In this document: positions 27,663 to 35,994 of the stretch, piece after piece
How the letters are laid out: each line of letters starts with the position of its first letter
Numbering within the stretch: the first letter of the stretch is position 1
From: Paracoccaceae bacterium
Lineage (GTDB): Bacteria; Pseudomonadota; Alphaproteobacteria; Rhodobacterales; Rhodobacteraceae
Assembly: GCA_007118295.1 (NCBI GenBank)
Contig: SKRW01000179.1
Location: 1-38,671 of the forward strand
Reading direction: 5' to 3'
Length of the DNA: 38,671 nucleotides
Program-made: the position numbers and the translations under genes
The notes under the pieces: model-generated
The model's input: only the letters and a program-made list of their open reading frames with translations
Told to the model about the DNA's origin: nothing
The model's database searches: none

Positions 27663-28304
27663 ATGGCAAAAGGCAAGGTAATCACGATCGCGCAGCAAAA
27701 AGGCGGGTCGGGCAAGACCACGCTGGCCGTCAATCTGGGTGTCGCGCTGGCCCGCGCCGGGCACCGGGTCGCGTTTCTGGATACCGATCCGCAAGGCTCG
27801 CTGGGGCGCTGGTTCATGACCCGCCATGGCGACGGACGGGCCGAGGGGATGGAATTCTCGACCGCATCGGCCTGGGGCGTGGGCTATGAGGTTGGCAAAC
27901 TGCGCGACATGGCGGAATTCGTCATCATCGACACCCCGCCCAAGGCCGATAGCGACCTGCGACCCGCCTTGCGCGCAGCCGATCTGGTGGTGGTGCCTGT
28001 CGCCTCCAGCCATGTCGATCTGTGGGCAACCGAAGGTGTGCTGGATCTCGCGCGACGCGAAAGTTGCCCTGTGCTGGTGGTGCTGAACCGGGCGCGGGCG
28101 GGCACACGACTGGGCGCTGAGGTCCTGACCGCCACGCAAGCGCTGGAAGCGTCCATCGCCACGACCCAGATCGCCAATCGCGTGGCCTATGCCGAAACGC
28201 TGGGGCAAGGGCTGGGCGGGGCAGAAGGCGCGCGCAGCCCTGCCATCCGAACCGAACTCGACGCATTGCTGCAAGAGGTGCTGGCGCATATTCCCGCCGA
28301 CTGA
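27663..28304 (+). CDS. ParA-family ATPase (orphan)
   Basis: 213-residue P-loop ATPase. The deviant Walker A KGGSGKTT has the signature Lys13 and P-loop Lys18; Asp40 and the FLDTDPQGSLGRW segment form the second motif, and FVIIDTPPKAD (about residues 86-96) is Walker B. No ParB gene or parS-like site was seen beside it, so it is not a plasmid partition pair. Orphan ParA proteins in alphaproteobacteria position chemoreceptor clusters, carboxysome-like bodies or other cargo; which applies here is unknown. The start at 27663 follows a GGGGCGGA ribosome-like site; it is upstream of aroA with a 69-base gap. Confidence 0.88.
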   Translation: MAKGKVITIAQQKGGSGKTTLAVNLGVALARAGHRVAFLDTDPQGSLGRWFMTRHGDGRAEGMEFSTASAWGVGYEVGKLRDMAEFVIIDTPPKADSDLRPALRAADLVVVPVASSHVDLWATEGVLDLARRESCPVLVVLNRARAGTRLGAEVLTATQALEASIATTQIANRVAYAETLGQGLGGAEGARSPAIRTELDALLQEVLAHIPAD

Positions 28305-28373
28305 TCGCCCCATGGACGCCGCCTCGGGCTTGCGCTATCCAGCCGCAAACTCCGAGACCTGAAAGGTGCGCCC

Positions 28374-29717
28374 ATGTCCGGCCACGGCCCTGCCCTTCCG
28401 ATGATTGCCCGCCCCTCTGGGCCCCTGCGCGGCGTGGCCGAGGTGCCGGGCGACAAATCCATCTCGCATCGCGCGCTGATCCTTGGCGCTCTCTCTATTG
28501 GCGAGACGCGCATCACCGGCCTGCTGGAAGGGCAGGATGTGCTGGACACGGCCCGCGCCATGCGCGCCTTCGGGGCCGAGGTGACGCAACATGGCCCCGG
28601 CGCGTGGTCGGTCCACGGTGTCGGCGTCGGTGGCTTTGCCGAACCGGATGGCGTGATCGACTGCGGCAATTCCGGTACTGGTGTGCGGCTGATCATGGGG
28701 GCGATGGCCACGACCGATATCGGTGCCACCTTTACCGGTGATGCCAGCCTGAACAAGCGCCCGATGGGTCGCGTGACGGACCCGCTGGTGCTGTTTGGCG
28801 CGCAATCCTACGGACGGCGTGGCGGGCGGCTGCCGCTGACGCTGATCGGTGCCGCCCAGCCTGTCCCGGTACGCTACACGCTGCCGATGCCGTCCGCGCA
28901 GGTGAAATCGGCCGTGCTGCTTGCCGGACTGAACGCACCCGGACAGACAATCGTGATCGAGCATGAACCCACCCGCGACCACACCGAACGCATGCTGCGC
29001 GGCTTCGGGGCCGAGATCAGCGTCGAGGAGACACCCGAGGGCCGCGTCATCACCCTGACCGGCCAGCCCGAACTGCAAGCGCAACCCGTGGCTGTCCCCC
29101 GCGACCCCAGTTCTGCCGCCTTTCCCGTCTGCGCAGCACTGATGGTGCAGAATTCCGACATTCTGGTGCCCGGAGTCAGCCAGAACCCCACTAGGAATGG
29201 CATTTATCTGACATTGCAGGATATGGGGGCCGATCTGGTCATGGAAAACCCGCGCAGCGAGGGCGGCGAGCCTGTGGCCGATCTGCGCGTGCGCCACTCG
29301 ACCCTGAAAGGCATCGAGGTGCCCCAAGATCGCGCCGCCAGCATGATCGACGAATACCCGATCCTCGCCGCCCTCGCCGCCACGGCCCAAGGCACGACGG
29401 TCATGCGCGGCATCAGGGAATTGCGCGTCAAGGAATCCGACCGGATCGACGCCATGGCGCGCGGGCTGGAAGCCTGCGGCGTGCGCGTCGAGGAAACCGA
29501 GGACAGCCTGACAGTGCATGGCATGGCGCAGGTGCCCGGCGGGGCCACGGTCCGGACCCATATCGACCACCGCATCGCGATGAGTTTCCTGTGCCTTGGG
29601 TTGGCCGCGGAAGCACCCATCCACGTGGATGACGGCAGCCCGATTGCAACCTCTTTCCCGGCTTTCGAAGCATTGATGGCGGGCCTCGGGGCCGCGATCA
29701 CGCGCGCAAACGACTAG
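28374..29717 (+). CDS. aroA: 3-phosphoshikimate 1-carboxyvinyltransferase (EPSP synthase), class II
   Basis: 447-residue enzyme of the shikimate pathway. Class II (CP4-like) marks are [60 protein letters not shown] and DEYPILA, with LRVKESDRI near the end. The position that is Ala100 in the glyphosate-insensitive CP4 enzyme is Gly101 here (GNSGTG), as in sensitive enzymes. Its TAG stop overlaps the trmD stop on the other strand at CTAG (29714-29717). The start at 28374 is clear. Confidence 0.97.
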   Translation: MSGHGPALPMIARPSGPLRGVAEVPGDKSISHRALILGALSIGETRITGLLEGQDVLDTARAMRAFGAEVTQHGPGAWSVHGVGVGGFAEPDGVIDCGNSGTGVRLIMGAMATTDIGATFTGDASLNKRPMGRVTDPLVLFGAQSYGRRGGRLPLTLIGAAQPVPVRYTLPMPSAQVKSAVLLAGLNAPGQTIVIEHEPTRDHTERMLRGFGAEISVEETPEGRVITLTGQPELQAQPVAVPRDPSSAAFPVCAALMVQNSDILVPGVSQNPTRNGIYLTLQDMGADLVMENPRSEGGEPVADLRVRHSTLKGIEVPQDRAASMIDEYPILAALAATAQGTTVMRGIRELRVKESDRIDAMARGLEACGVRVEETEDSLTVHGMAQVPGGATVRTHIDHRIAMSFLCLGLAAEAPIHVDDGSPIATSFPAFEALMAGLGAAITRAND

Positions 29718-30514
29718 TCCTGACCCCGCGCCGCCTGCCACGCGGCCCACAGGTCCGGCCTGCGCGCGCGGGTCAGGGCCTCGGCCTGATCCTGCCGCCA
29801 GCGGGCAATCTCGCCATGATTGCCCGACATCAGCACAGGCGGGATCGCACGCCCTTCCCATTCAGCGGGCCGGGTATATTGCGGATGTTCCAACAAGCCA
29901 TGCGCGAAACTCTCTTCCTCGATCGACGCGGCATTGCCCAGCACATCGGGCAAAAGCCGCACAGTGGCGTCAATCATCGCCTGCGCGGCAATCTCGCCGC
30001 CAGTCAGCACAAAATCCCCCAGACTGACCTCTTCGATCCCGAAATGGTCAATCACGCGCTGGTCCACGCCCTCGAACCGCCCGCAGATCAGCGTGACCCC
30101 CCGCCCCTGCGCCCAAGCGCGCGCCGTCCCTTGCGTAAAGGGCCGCCCGCGCGGGCTAAGGCAGACCAGCGGCCAGTCTTCGCGCGCCCCTGCCCCCCGC
30201 TTGGCGACATGGATGGCACGCGCCAGCACATCGGCGCGCAGCACCATTCCGGCACCGCCCCCGGCAGGTGTGTCATCGACATTGCGATGCTTGCCCAGAC
30301 CAAAGGGGCGCAGGTCTATCGGCTCCAGCCCCCAAAGCCCTTCTTTGAGGGCCTTTCCGGTCAGCGAATGCCCCAGAACGCCGGGGAAAACCTCAGGAAA
30401 CAGGGTGATGACCCGCGCCTGCCAGGCTTGTGCCTGTGGTTTGGGCGCCTCGATGTCGCGCGGGGCAAGCGAGGGGGACATCGACAGGCGCCCGGCGGCG
30501 CGCCGCGTGGTCAT
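29714..30514 (-). CDS. trmD: tRNA (guanine(37)-N1)-methyltransferase TrmD
   Basis: 266-residue SPOUT methyltransferase that makes m1G37 next to the anticodon and prevents frameshifting. [46 protein letters not shown]-like [19 protein letters not shown] and the trefoil-knot [14 protein letters not shown] are diagnostic. About 30 extra N-terminal residues precede the family core, and the start is supported by ATGA overlap with rimM; an internal start near residue 12 is possible. It is the last gene of the ffh–rpsP–rimM unit; rplS, often next, is missing because convergent aroA follows. Confidence 0.95.
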   Translation of the reverse strand: MTTRRAAGRLSMSPSLAPRDIEAPKPQAQAWQARVITLFPEVFPGVLGHSLTGKALKEGLWGLEPIDLRPFGLGKHRNVDDTPAGGGAGMVLRADVLARAIHVAKRGAGAREDWPLVCLSPRGRPFTQGTARAWAQGRGVTLICGRFEGVDQRVIDHFGIEEVSLGDFVLTGGEIAAQAMIDATVRLLPDVLGNAASIEEESFAHGLLEHPQYTRPAEWEGRAIPPVLMSGNHGEIARWRQDQAEALTRARRPDLWAAWQAARGQD

Positions 30515-31020
30515 TCGATCAACCCGTCAGGTGGGTCGGCGATGATGCGCCGCGCAGCCAGATCGACTGTCGGCACAATGGCGCGGGTAAACGGCAGCAG
30601 GACCGCCCCGGTCTGCCCCGGACGCACAAGTTCCAGCAGATCCGACGCGCCATGATTCAGCACCGCCTTGACCCGGCCCAGCGACACTCCCCCGGTATCG
30701 AGCACCTCCATTCCGATCAGGTCGGCATGGTAGAACTCGTCATCTCCCAACGCAGGCAGGCTGTCGCGCCCCGCAAACAGCCGCACCCCGCGCAGGGCGT
30801 CGGCCTGTTCGCGCGTCTGGACACCTGACAGCCGTGCGGCAAACCCCTGGGCGACCTGCGCGCCAAGGCTCACGTCAAAGCTGCGCGATCCATCCTCGGA
30901 CCATAGCGGGCCATATTCTGCTACCGCACGTGGCTCGGCGCAAAAGCTTTTCAGCCGCACTTCGCCGCGCACGCCATACGCGCCCGCAATCGCGCCAACA
31001 CAGACCCGTGACCCGCTCAT
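30511..31020 (-). CDS. rimM: Ribosome maturation factor RimM
   Basis: 169-residue 30S assembly factor: N-terminal barrel [21 protein letters not shown] and C-terminal PRC barrel [32 protein letters not shown]. The start at 31020 is the family start; the longer reading would extend through the repeat in the rpsP–rimM spacer. ATGA overlap with trmD. The start codon is six bases after the AAGATGAA tail of hairpin repeat copy C, so the repeat forms the leader immediately before rimM. Confidence 0.96.
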   Translation of the reverse strand: MSGSRVCVGAIAGAYGVRGEVRLKSFCAEPRAVAEYGPLWSEDGSRSFDVSLGAQVAQGFAARLSGVQTREQADALRGVRLFAGRDSLPALGDDEFYHADLIGMEVLDTGGVSLGRVKAVLNHGASDLLELVRPGQTGAVLLPFTRAIVPTVDLAARRIIADPPDGLIE

Positions 31021-31026
31021 GATGCT

Positions 31027-31097
31027 TTCATCTTGCGAAAAATACTCTCGGGGGGTGAATTGGCCCAAGGGGCCAAGAGGGGGGCGCGAGCGCCCCC
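31027..31097 (-). repeat. GC-rich hairpin repeat, copy C, within the rpsP–rimM spacer
   Basis: Reading leftward from rpsP: an 18-base hairpin (7-base stem CGCCCCC/GGGGGCG, 31080-31097), a second hairpin TTGGCCC/GGGCCAA (31060-31076), a C-run, GAGAGTATTTTT and GCAAGATGAA ending at 31027. It is the same family as copies A and B. On the plus strand the first hairpin is followed by CCCCTTTTT and resembles a terminator, but no plus-strand gene precedes it. In the mRNA it may be an attenuator or processing site between rpsP and rimM. Confidence 0.7.
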
Positions 31098-31113
31098 TCC
31101 CCTTTTTCAACGC

Positions 31114-31467
31114 TTATTCGGCAGGGGCCGCTTCGGCCTTGGCCGCCTTTTCGGCGGCGCGTTCCTTGGCTTTCTTGCCCGGTTCGGCCTTTTTCATGTT
31201 GGCACGGGTGGCTTTTTCGCGCAGGCCGGCCGCTTCCAGAAAGCGTGCGATACGGTCGGTTGGCTGTGCGCCCTGGCTCAGCCAGTATTGCACGCGCTCC
31301 ACGTCCATCTTCACGCGGTCTTCGCTGTCCTTGGGCAGAAGCGGGTTGTAGGTGCCCAGCTTTTCCAGAAAGCGGCCATCGCGCGGCATGCGCGAGTCCG
31401 ACGCGACGATCGCGTAAAACGGGCGTTTCTTTGACCCACCACGGGCCAGACGGATTTTCGTTGCCAT
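31114..31467 (-). CDS. rpsP: 30S ribosomal protein bS16
   Basis: 117-residue ribosomal protein: [43 protein letters not shown] is the complete conserved N-terminal half. The last ~35 residues form an Ala/Lys/Glu-rich tail ([19 protein letters not shown]), which is longer than in E. coli but normal in alphaproteobacteria. It stands between chorismate mutase and rimM; 93 bases of hairpin repeat separate it from rimM. Confidence 0.97.
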   Translation of the reverse strand: MATKIRLARGGSKKRPFYAIVASDSRMPRDGRFLEKLGTYNPLLPKDSEDRVKMDVERVQYWLSQGAQPTDRIARFLEAAGLREKATRANMKKAEPGKKAKERAAEKAAKAEAAPAE

Positions 31468-31516
31468 GTCAGTTTCTCCTTTGCGAATGGCGTTTGACGG
31501 GGCTGGCCCGCCATGT

Positions 31517-31813
31517 TCAGCGTTGCAGCTTCTCGTGGTGACGGATCACCTCCGAGATGATGAAGTTCAGGAATTTCTTGGCGAATTCCGGGTCGAGATC
31601 GGCCTCGTTGGCCAACCATTCCAGCCGCTCGATCTGCCGCTCTTCGCGGGCCGGGTCGGACGGGGGAAGATCATGTTCTGCCTTCAGGCGGCCCACCGCT
31701 TGCGTGTGCTTGAACCGCTCGCCCAGCGTGTAGACCAGAATGGCGTCCAGCCGGTCGATGCTGTCGCGGTGGTTGGCCAGCAACTCGGTCGCGCGTGCGC
31801 TGTTGTCACTCAT
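31517..31813 (-). CDS. Chorismate mutase, AroQ type
   Basis: 98-residue all-helical enzyme that converts chorismate to prephenate. The AroQ marks are [27 protein letters not shown] (helix 1 with the active-site Arg/Lys) and [38 protein letters not shown] (helices 2 and 3). No signal peptide, so cytoplasmic. ATGA overlap with the upstream acetyltransferase gene; it sits in the ffh–rpsP unit, as in many alphaproteobacteria. Confidence 0.93.
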   Translation of the reverse strand: MSDNSARATELLANHRDSIDRLDAILVYTLGERFKHTQAVGRLKAEHDLPPSDPAREERQIERLEWLANEADLDPEFAKKFLNFIISEVIRHHEKLQR

Positions 31814-32370
31814 GCATAAGCCTCCACGCTGCCATCATTGTCGGCGCTGATGAATGAATGTCGCCACACCTGCAGCGGCGAACCTTCGGGTGCCTCGGCA
31901 GTCTGGTCATGCACACAGCCCAGTCGGCGCGCCAGCGCAAGGCTGCGCAGGTTGTCAGGTGCGATATAGCTGACAGCCGTGTTCCAGCCCAGATCCTCGT
32001 GCACATGGTTGCGCAGGGCACACATGGCCTCATAGGCATAGCCCTTGCCTTCGGCCTCTGGTTGCCAGATCAGCCAGCCCAGCTCTTTCTCTGGCCAGCC
32101 AAGCGGAAACCATGGCCCGGCAGACCCGAGAGTCGCGCCACTCTGACGGTCGGTGATGACGAATTGGCCAAAGCCGTGCAGCACCCAATGCCCGACGAAA
32201 TGGCCAAAGGCCCGCCAGGCGGCGTTATCATCGCGGGCGCGCGCATTGACGAACTCTGCGCGCTCTGACGCCATGAAGTCGCGCCAGAGCGGCCAATCCG
32301 ACGCCACTGGCGCACGCAGCACCAGCCGGGGCGTGGTCAGGACAGGCGTATGGGCGAGGACGGGAGTCAT
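31810..32370 (-). CDS. GNAT-family N-acetyltransferase (RimJ/RimL-like)
   Basis: 186-residue acetyltransferase. TPRLVLRAPVASDWPLWRDFMAS is the RimJ/RimL N-terminus; the acetyl-CoA site is EAEGKGYAYEAMCALRNHV (Q/RxxGxG/A-like) and SYIAPDNLRSLALARRLGCV is the following helix motif. Substrate unknown; relatives acetylate protein N-termini, such as ribosomal proteins, or small amines. The position between ffh and chorismate mutase with ATGA overlaps on both sides shows it is co-translated with them. Confidence 0.9.
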   Translation of the reverse strand: MTPVLAHTPVLTTPRLVLRAPVASDWPLWRDFMASERAEFVNARARDDNAAWRAFGHFVGHWVLHGFGQFVITDRQSGATLGSAGPWFPLGWPEKELGWLIWQPEAEGKGYAYEAMCALRNHVHEDLGWNTAVSYIAPDNLRSLALARRLGCVHDQTAEAPEGSPLQVWRHSFISADNDGSVEAYA

Positions 32371-33863
32371 TTCTTTTTCATCAGCCCCGACAGGCCGCCG
32401 GGCAGGCGCGCGCCGCCCATTCCGGGCCCCATGCCGGGCATCTTCATGCCCTGTTCAATCCCGCGCCCAAGCTCGGACATCTGATCGGGCGACATGCTGG
32501 ACGGGTCCGGCAGGCCCTTGCCCTTGCCCATCATGCCCGCCATCGCCTGTTTCAGCATGCCTTTCTTGCCCATGACCTTCATCATGTCGGCCATCTGGCG
32601 GTGTTGTTTCAGCAGTTTGTTCAGGTCTGACACTTCCAGCCCTGCGCCGGCAGCAATACGCTTCTTGCGGCTGGCCTGCAGGATGGCCGGGTTGGCACGT
32701 TCCTTCTTGGTCATGGAATTGATCAGCGCGACCTGACGTTTGAGCATGCTGTCATCGAAGCCGGCGGCTTCGGCCTGTTTCGACATCTTGCCCATGCCCG
32801 GCATCATGCCCATGACGCCCTGCATGCCGCCCATCTTCATCATCTGTTCTAGCTGCATCCGAAGGTCGTTCATGTTGAACATACCCTTCTGAAAGCGCTT
32901 CATCATGCGTTCGGCCTGCTCGACCTCCAGCACTTCCTGCGCTTTCTCGACCAGCGCGACAATATCGCCCATGCCCAGAATGCGGCCCGCCACACGCTTG
33001 GGGTCGAACACTTCCAGCGCGTCGGTCTTTTCGCCCAGACCCACAAACCGGATCGGTTTGCCGGTAACGGCGCGCATCGACAGCGCCGCGCCCCCGCGCC
33101 CATCGCCATCCATCCGCGTCAGCACGACACCTGTGACGCCGACCTTGCCGTCAAATTCAGCGGCCACATTGACTGCGTCCTGCCCGGTCAGACCATCGAC
33201 GACCAGCAATGTTTCGCGCGGGGCTGCCACGTCGCGGACGGCCTGCACCTCGGCCATCAGGGCCTCGTCAATGTGCAGACGGCCTGCTGTATCCAGCAGG
33301 AACACATCATAGCCGCCCAGCGTGGCCTGCTGCTTGGCACGCTTGGCAATCTCGACCGCGGTCTGGCCCTTGACGATGGGCAGCGTATCAACCCCGATCT
33401 GCGCGCCAAGGATGGCAAGCTGTTCCATTGCGGCAGGGCGGTTGGTGTCAAGCGAGGCCATCAGCACGCGCTTGCCTTCGCGGTCCTTCAGGCGGCGGGC
33501 GAGTTTCGCAGTGGTCGTGGTTTTCCCCGACCCTTGCAGCCCGACCATCAGCACAGGCGCGGGCGGATTGTCGATCTTCAGCGCGCCGGGGTCGCCCTCG
33601 CCCTCCAGCATGGCGATCAACTCGTCATGGACGATCTTGACCACCTGCTGACCGGGCGTGATGGATTTGGTAACCGAGGCACCTGTTGCCTTTTTCTGCA
33701 CGCGCCTGACGAATTCGCGCGTCACCTCCAGCGAGACATCGGCCTCCAGCAATGCCACGCGCACTTCGCGCAGGGCGGCGCGGACATCATCTTCGGACAG
33801 CGCACCCTGTTTCGTCAGCCGGTCAAAGACCCCGGACAGGCGTTCGGACAGGTTCTCGAACAT
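32367..33863 (-). CDS. ffh: Signal recognition particle protein Ffh
   Basis: 498-residue GTPase that with 4.5S RNA delivers nascent membrane proteins. The NG domain starts MFENLSERLSGVFDRL; P-loop GLQGSGKTTTTAKLA (residues 108-122), DTAGRLHIDE and TRMDGDGRGGAALSM follow, and the Met-rich M domain covers about 330-498 (MQLEQMMKMGGMQGVMGMMPGMG). The start at 33863 is the family start; the longer reading is excluded by this. It heads the leftward ffh–trmD unit. The 4.5S RNA itself was looked for near this gene and not found. Confidence 0.97.
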   Translation of the reverse strand: MFENLSERLSGVFDRLTKQGALSEDDVRAALREVRVALLEADVSLEVTREFVRRVQKKATGASVTKSITPGQQVVKIVHDELIAMLEGEGDPGALKIDNPPAPVLMVGLQGSGKTTTTAKLARRLKDREGKRVLMASLDTNRPAAMEQLAILGAQIGVDTLPIVKGQTAVEIAKRAKQQATLGGYDVFLLDTAGRLHIDEALMAEVQAVRDVAAPRETLLVVDGLTGQDAVNVAAEFDGKVGVTGVVLTRMDGDGRGGAALSMRAVTGKPIRFVGLGEKTDALEVFDPKRVAGRILGMGDIVALVEKAQEVLEVEQAERMMKRFQKGMFNMNDLRMQLEQMMKMGGMQGVMGMMPGMGKMSKQAEAAGFDDSMLKRQVALINSMTKKERANPAILQASRKKRIAAGAGLEVSDLNKLLKQHRQMADMMKVMGKKGMLKQAMAGMMGKGKGLPDPSSMSPDQMSELGRGIEQGMKMPGMGPGMGGARLPGGLSGLMKKK

Positions 33864-34138
33864 GCGCAACTCTCCTTGCCCCGATGACAGGGGCGTGCAA
33901 ACCAGTTTTGCACCCACGGGCGCAACGCGCTGGCGGGTGGCGATCCATGGCACAGACCACGGACCGGAAGCGTGACACTTCCGGACATGACCCTGCAGTT
34001 ACGCCTGGCGCGGCCCCGAGTCAAGCAGCCACATGGAACGCCCAGCGGCATTGTGAGTTGAGTTCTCGCATCTCGGGCACAGATAGTGTCCGGCACACTC
34101 ATGTCTGCACCCAGACACATACAGAAATGGAGGTTCTC
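33864..34138. other. Divergent intergenic region between ffh and the sugar dehydrogenase
   Basis: 275 bases with divergent genes on both sides, so both promoters should lie here. I see small hairpins (CCGGAAG/CTTCCGG, 33964-33984; AGTGT/ACACT about 34085-34099) but no clear operator, riboswitch or RNA gene. A TGGAGGT ribosome site stands before the ATG at 34139. Confidence 0.5.
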
Positions 34139-35272
34139 ATGCGGATACCAACGCTCCTGTTATCTTCGGCAGCAACGCTTGCACTCGCGCTGCCTGCACA
34201 TGCCGACGGATACTCCGTCGAGACATTGGCCGAAGGGCTTGACCGCCCGTGGGGCATGGCCTTTCTGCCCGATCATGGCGATCTGATCATCACGTTGCGC
34301 GGCGGTGGTGTCGTGCTTTGGGACCCCGAGAACGGGATCACCGAGATCAGCGGCGCGCCTGATGTGGTCAGTCAGGGTCAGGGCGGTCTTCTCGATGTGG
34401 CGGTTGGCCCCGATTTCGACGAAAGCGGCCATGTCTACATGACATGGGCAGGCGCAGTTGACGGCGGCACGACCACGCATGTCGGCCGCGCGACGCTGGA
34501 CCGCGAGGCAGGCGCGCTGACCGATCTGGAAGTGCTGCACGCGGTCAGCCCCGGCATTGACAGCGGCGCGCATTTCGGTTCGCGCATCGTGTTTCAGGAC
34601 GGGCACCTGTTCGCCGGATTTGGCGATCGCGGCAGCAAGGATTTCTCGGAAAGCCATATCTCGCAGGATCTGAGCAGCGAGAATGGTGCTGTCATCCGGA
34701 TCTCGCTGGACGGTGAAATCCCCGCGGACAACCCCTTTGTCGATCAGGACGGTGCTGCAGGGGCGATCTGGTCCTATGGACACCGCAATATTCAGGCAAT
34801 GACGGTCCACCCGGACACGGGCGCGATCTGGCTGGCCGAACATGGCGAAGCAGGCGGCGATGAGGTCAACATTGTCCAGCGTGGCGAAAACTATGGCTGG
34901 CCACTGGCCTCTTTCGGTGTGACCTATCGTGGCGGCGATGAGTTTTCCCCTCCGCATCAGGAAGGCGATGGCTTTGTCGCACCAGTCTATCACTGGCCCG
35001 CCGGGCGGACAGAGCATTTCCCGCCCTCGGGCATGACGTTCTACACGGGCGATGCGTTTTCTGACTGGCAGGGTCATCTGCTGATCGGCAACCTGTTTCA
35101 CCGCTATATTGGCTTGTTTGCCGAAGACAACGGAGAGATCGGCGAAGTTGCGCGCCTGCTTGATGGCGACGACCTGCGCATTCGCGATATCGCGGTCGGG
35201 CCTGACGATGGGTTTATCTATGTGCTGGCCGATGGCGAAGGGGTCCCGCTGATGCGCCTTGTGCCCGAGTAA
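34139..35272 (+). CDS. Exported PQQ-dependent sugar dehydrogenase (soluble aldose dehydrogenase type)
   Basis: 377-residue periplasmic six-bladed beta-propeller with a signal peptide (TLLLSSAATLALALPAHA). GLDRPWGMAFLPDHGDLIITLR is the first blade motif; the catalytic base is predicted as His145 in SGAHFGSRIVF; YGHRNIQAMTVHPDTGAIWLAEHGEAGGDEVNIVQRGENYGWPLASFG is the central signature of YliI/Asd-type enzymes that oxidise aldoses with PQQ. No PQQ synthesis genes are in view, so the cofactor must come from elsewhere in the genome or from outside. The start is chosen for the signal peptide and the GGAGG site. A long imperfect hairpin follows the stop. Confidence 0.92.
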   Translation: MRIPTLLLSSAATLALALPAHADGYSVETLAEGLDRPWGMAFLPDHGDLIITLRGGGVVLWDPENGITEISGAPDVVSQGQGGLLDVAVGPDFDESGHVYMTWAGAVDGGTTTHVGRATLDREAGALTDLEVLHAVSPGIDSGAHFGSRIVFQDGHLFAGFGDRGSKDFSESHISQDLSSENGAVIRISLDGEIPADNPFVDQDGAAGAIWSYGHRNIQAMTVHPDTGAIWLAEHGEAGGDEVNIVQRGENYGWPLASFGVTYRGGDEFSPPHQEGDGFVAPVYHWPAGRTEHFPPSGMTFYTGDAFSDWQGHLLIGNLFHRYIGLFAEDNGEIGEVARLLDGDDLRIRDIAVGPDDGFIYVLADGEGVPLMRLVPE

Positions 35273-35295
35273 GGCAAACACCGACGATCCTGCAC

Positions 35296-35384
35296 AAATG
35301 CGCCATGGTCGTGTTGCGCCAGGTCTGAACGACAGTCTCGACATTTCGGCGAGCGAACAGACCTGGCCACGATCTGGCGCATTT
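35296..35384. repeat. Long imperfect inverted repeat after the sugar dehydrogenase
   Basis: Arms 35296-35327 and 35358-35384 share AAATGCGCCA/TGGCGCATTT (10 pairs), TCGTG/CACGA (5 pairs) and CCAGGTCTG/CAGACCTGG (9 pairs), with a bulge and a 30-base loop. It begins 24 bases after the dehydrogenase stop. It is too long and without a T-run for a simple terminator; a degraded mobile-element end or a structured RNA is possible. Confidence 0.6.
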
Positions 35385-35429
35385 CGCTTTGAGCGTGTTA
35401 CCCGAATACCCCCCTGTCCACGAAACCGG

Positions 35430-35693
35430 CAGCAACTCAGGCCGCAACGCGCTCTTATGAGCCATCATATCCAAGCCCAACAAGCTTTTCATACATATCC
35501 TTTGCAGTGCGGTGTTCCTTGCGCGGCTGGAGCTGGTTCGTCACAAGCCAACCGGTCAGCCGAGCCGCGTATGGATCGACTTTTTCTGTCTTTCAGGTGT
35601 CTGAAACTGGGGCTCAACAATCCCCTCCCGCAGATACCACTTTATAGTGTTGCGCAGTACGCCCGTGGCCTTGTTGCGCAACTCCAGCCTGAG
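35430..35693 (-). pseudogene. istA: Degraded istA fragment (IS21-family transposase)
   Basis: The minus strand gives LRNKATGVLRNTIKWYLREG, VEPQFQTPERQKK and, after a one-base frame change near 35578, DPYAARLTGWLVTNQLQPRK, EHRTAKDMYEKLVGLGYDGS, stop, ERVAA, stop. These segments fit the N-terminal region of IstA. The frameshift and two stops show a dead relic, and the rest of the element, including istB, is missing. Confidence 0.75.
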
Positions 35694-35721
35694 GCGTGAC
35701 GGCCCCTTTCCCCCGCTGACG

Positions 35722-35895
35722 TCATGCCATGCGGACGATCTCGGCGGTGCCGCGGGAGTTGAATCGGTTCATGAGTGCGATGCGTATGTGGATTTCGGCG
35801 GCCTGGCGGTCGATGATGGCGGTGTGGCAGCGGCGCGTGTCACAGGCGCCGTCGGCGGTGACTGTGGCGATGGCTTCATGATGTGAATCCTTCAC
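35722..35895 (-). pseudogene. Internally deleted IS5-type transposase remnant
   Basis: The minus strand encodes AIATVTADGACDTRRCHTAIIDR fused directly to RQAAEIHIRIALMNRFNSRG and ends RMA-stop. In intact IS5-type (IS903-like) transposases the first segment and the last are separated by about 100 residues including catalytic Asp/Glu, so the middle is deleted. It starts without a normal start codon and lies head-on to the arsR promoter. This and the istA piece form the gap between the sugar dehydrogenase and the arsenic operon. Confidence 0.65.
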
Positions 35896-35938
35896 CGCGA
35901 GAGGTTTGCAACAATGTCCCTCGGAGACAGTACATGTC

Positions 35939-35967
35939 TTGCATCGTCGATCAACGATTGATATATC
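35939..35967 (+). promoter_or_regulatory. Putative arsR promoter
   Basis: TTGCAT (35939-35944) and TATATC (35962-35967) are separated by 17 bases, a good sigma-70 arrangement, and the ArsR dyad covers the -10 and spacer, so bound ArsR would block RNA polymerase. A start of transcription near 35975 is expected. Confidence 0.55.
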
Positions 35968-35980
35968 GTTTATCGACGAT
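35943..35980. promoter_or_regulatory. ArsR operator, extended dyad
   Basis: Two 16-base arms (35943-35958 and 35965-35980) pair with only one mismatch around the 6-base centre TGATAT; each arm holds ATCGTCGAT and ACGAT/ATCGT. It lies 14 bases before the arsR ATG and overlaps the -10 region. It is longer than a single ArsR site and could hold two dimers. Confidence 0.75.
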
Positions 35981-35994
35981 GAAGGAAGTTTGCT

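Noticed and set aside
31080-31107. Hairpin followed by CCCCTTTTT as an intrinsic terminator on the plus strand
   Set aside because: No plus-strand gene lies upstream; the structure belongs to the hairpin repeat in the leftward rpsP–rimM spacer.
33955-34005. TCCGGAAG within a GGTCATGTCCGGAAG-like segment (minus strand) resembling the tip of 4.5S SRP RNA next to ffh
   Set aside because: The bases after GGAA do not pair as required and the GGAAGCAGCC half is absent; only a chance CCGGAAG hairpin.
35296-35384. The long inverted repeat as an integron attC site
   Set aside because: No conserved R'/R'' core ends (GTTRRRY/RYYYAAC) and no integrase gene in view.
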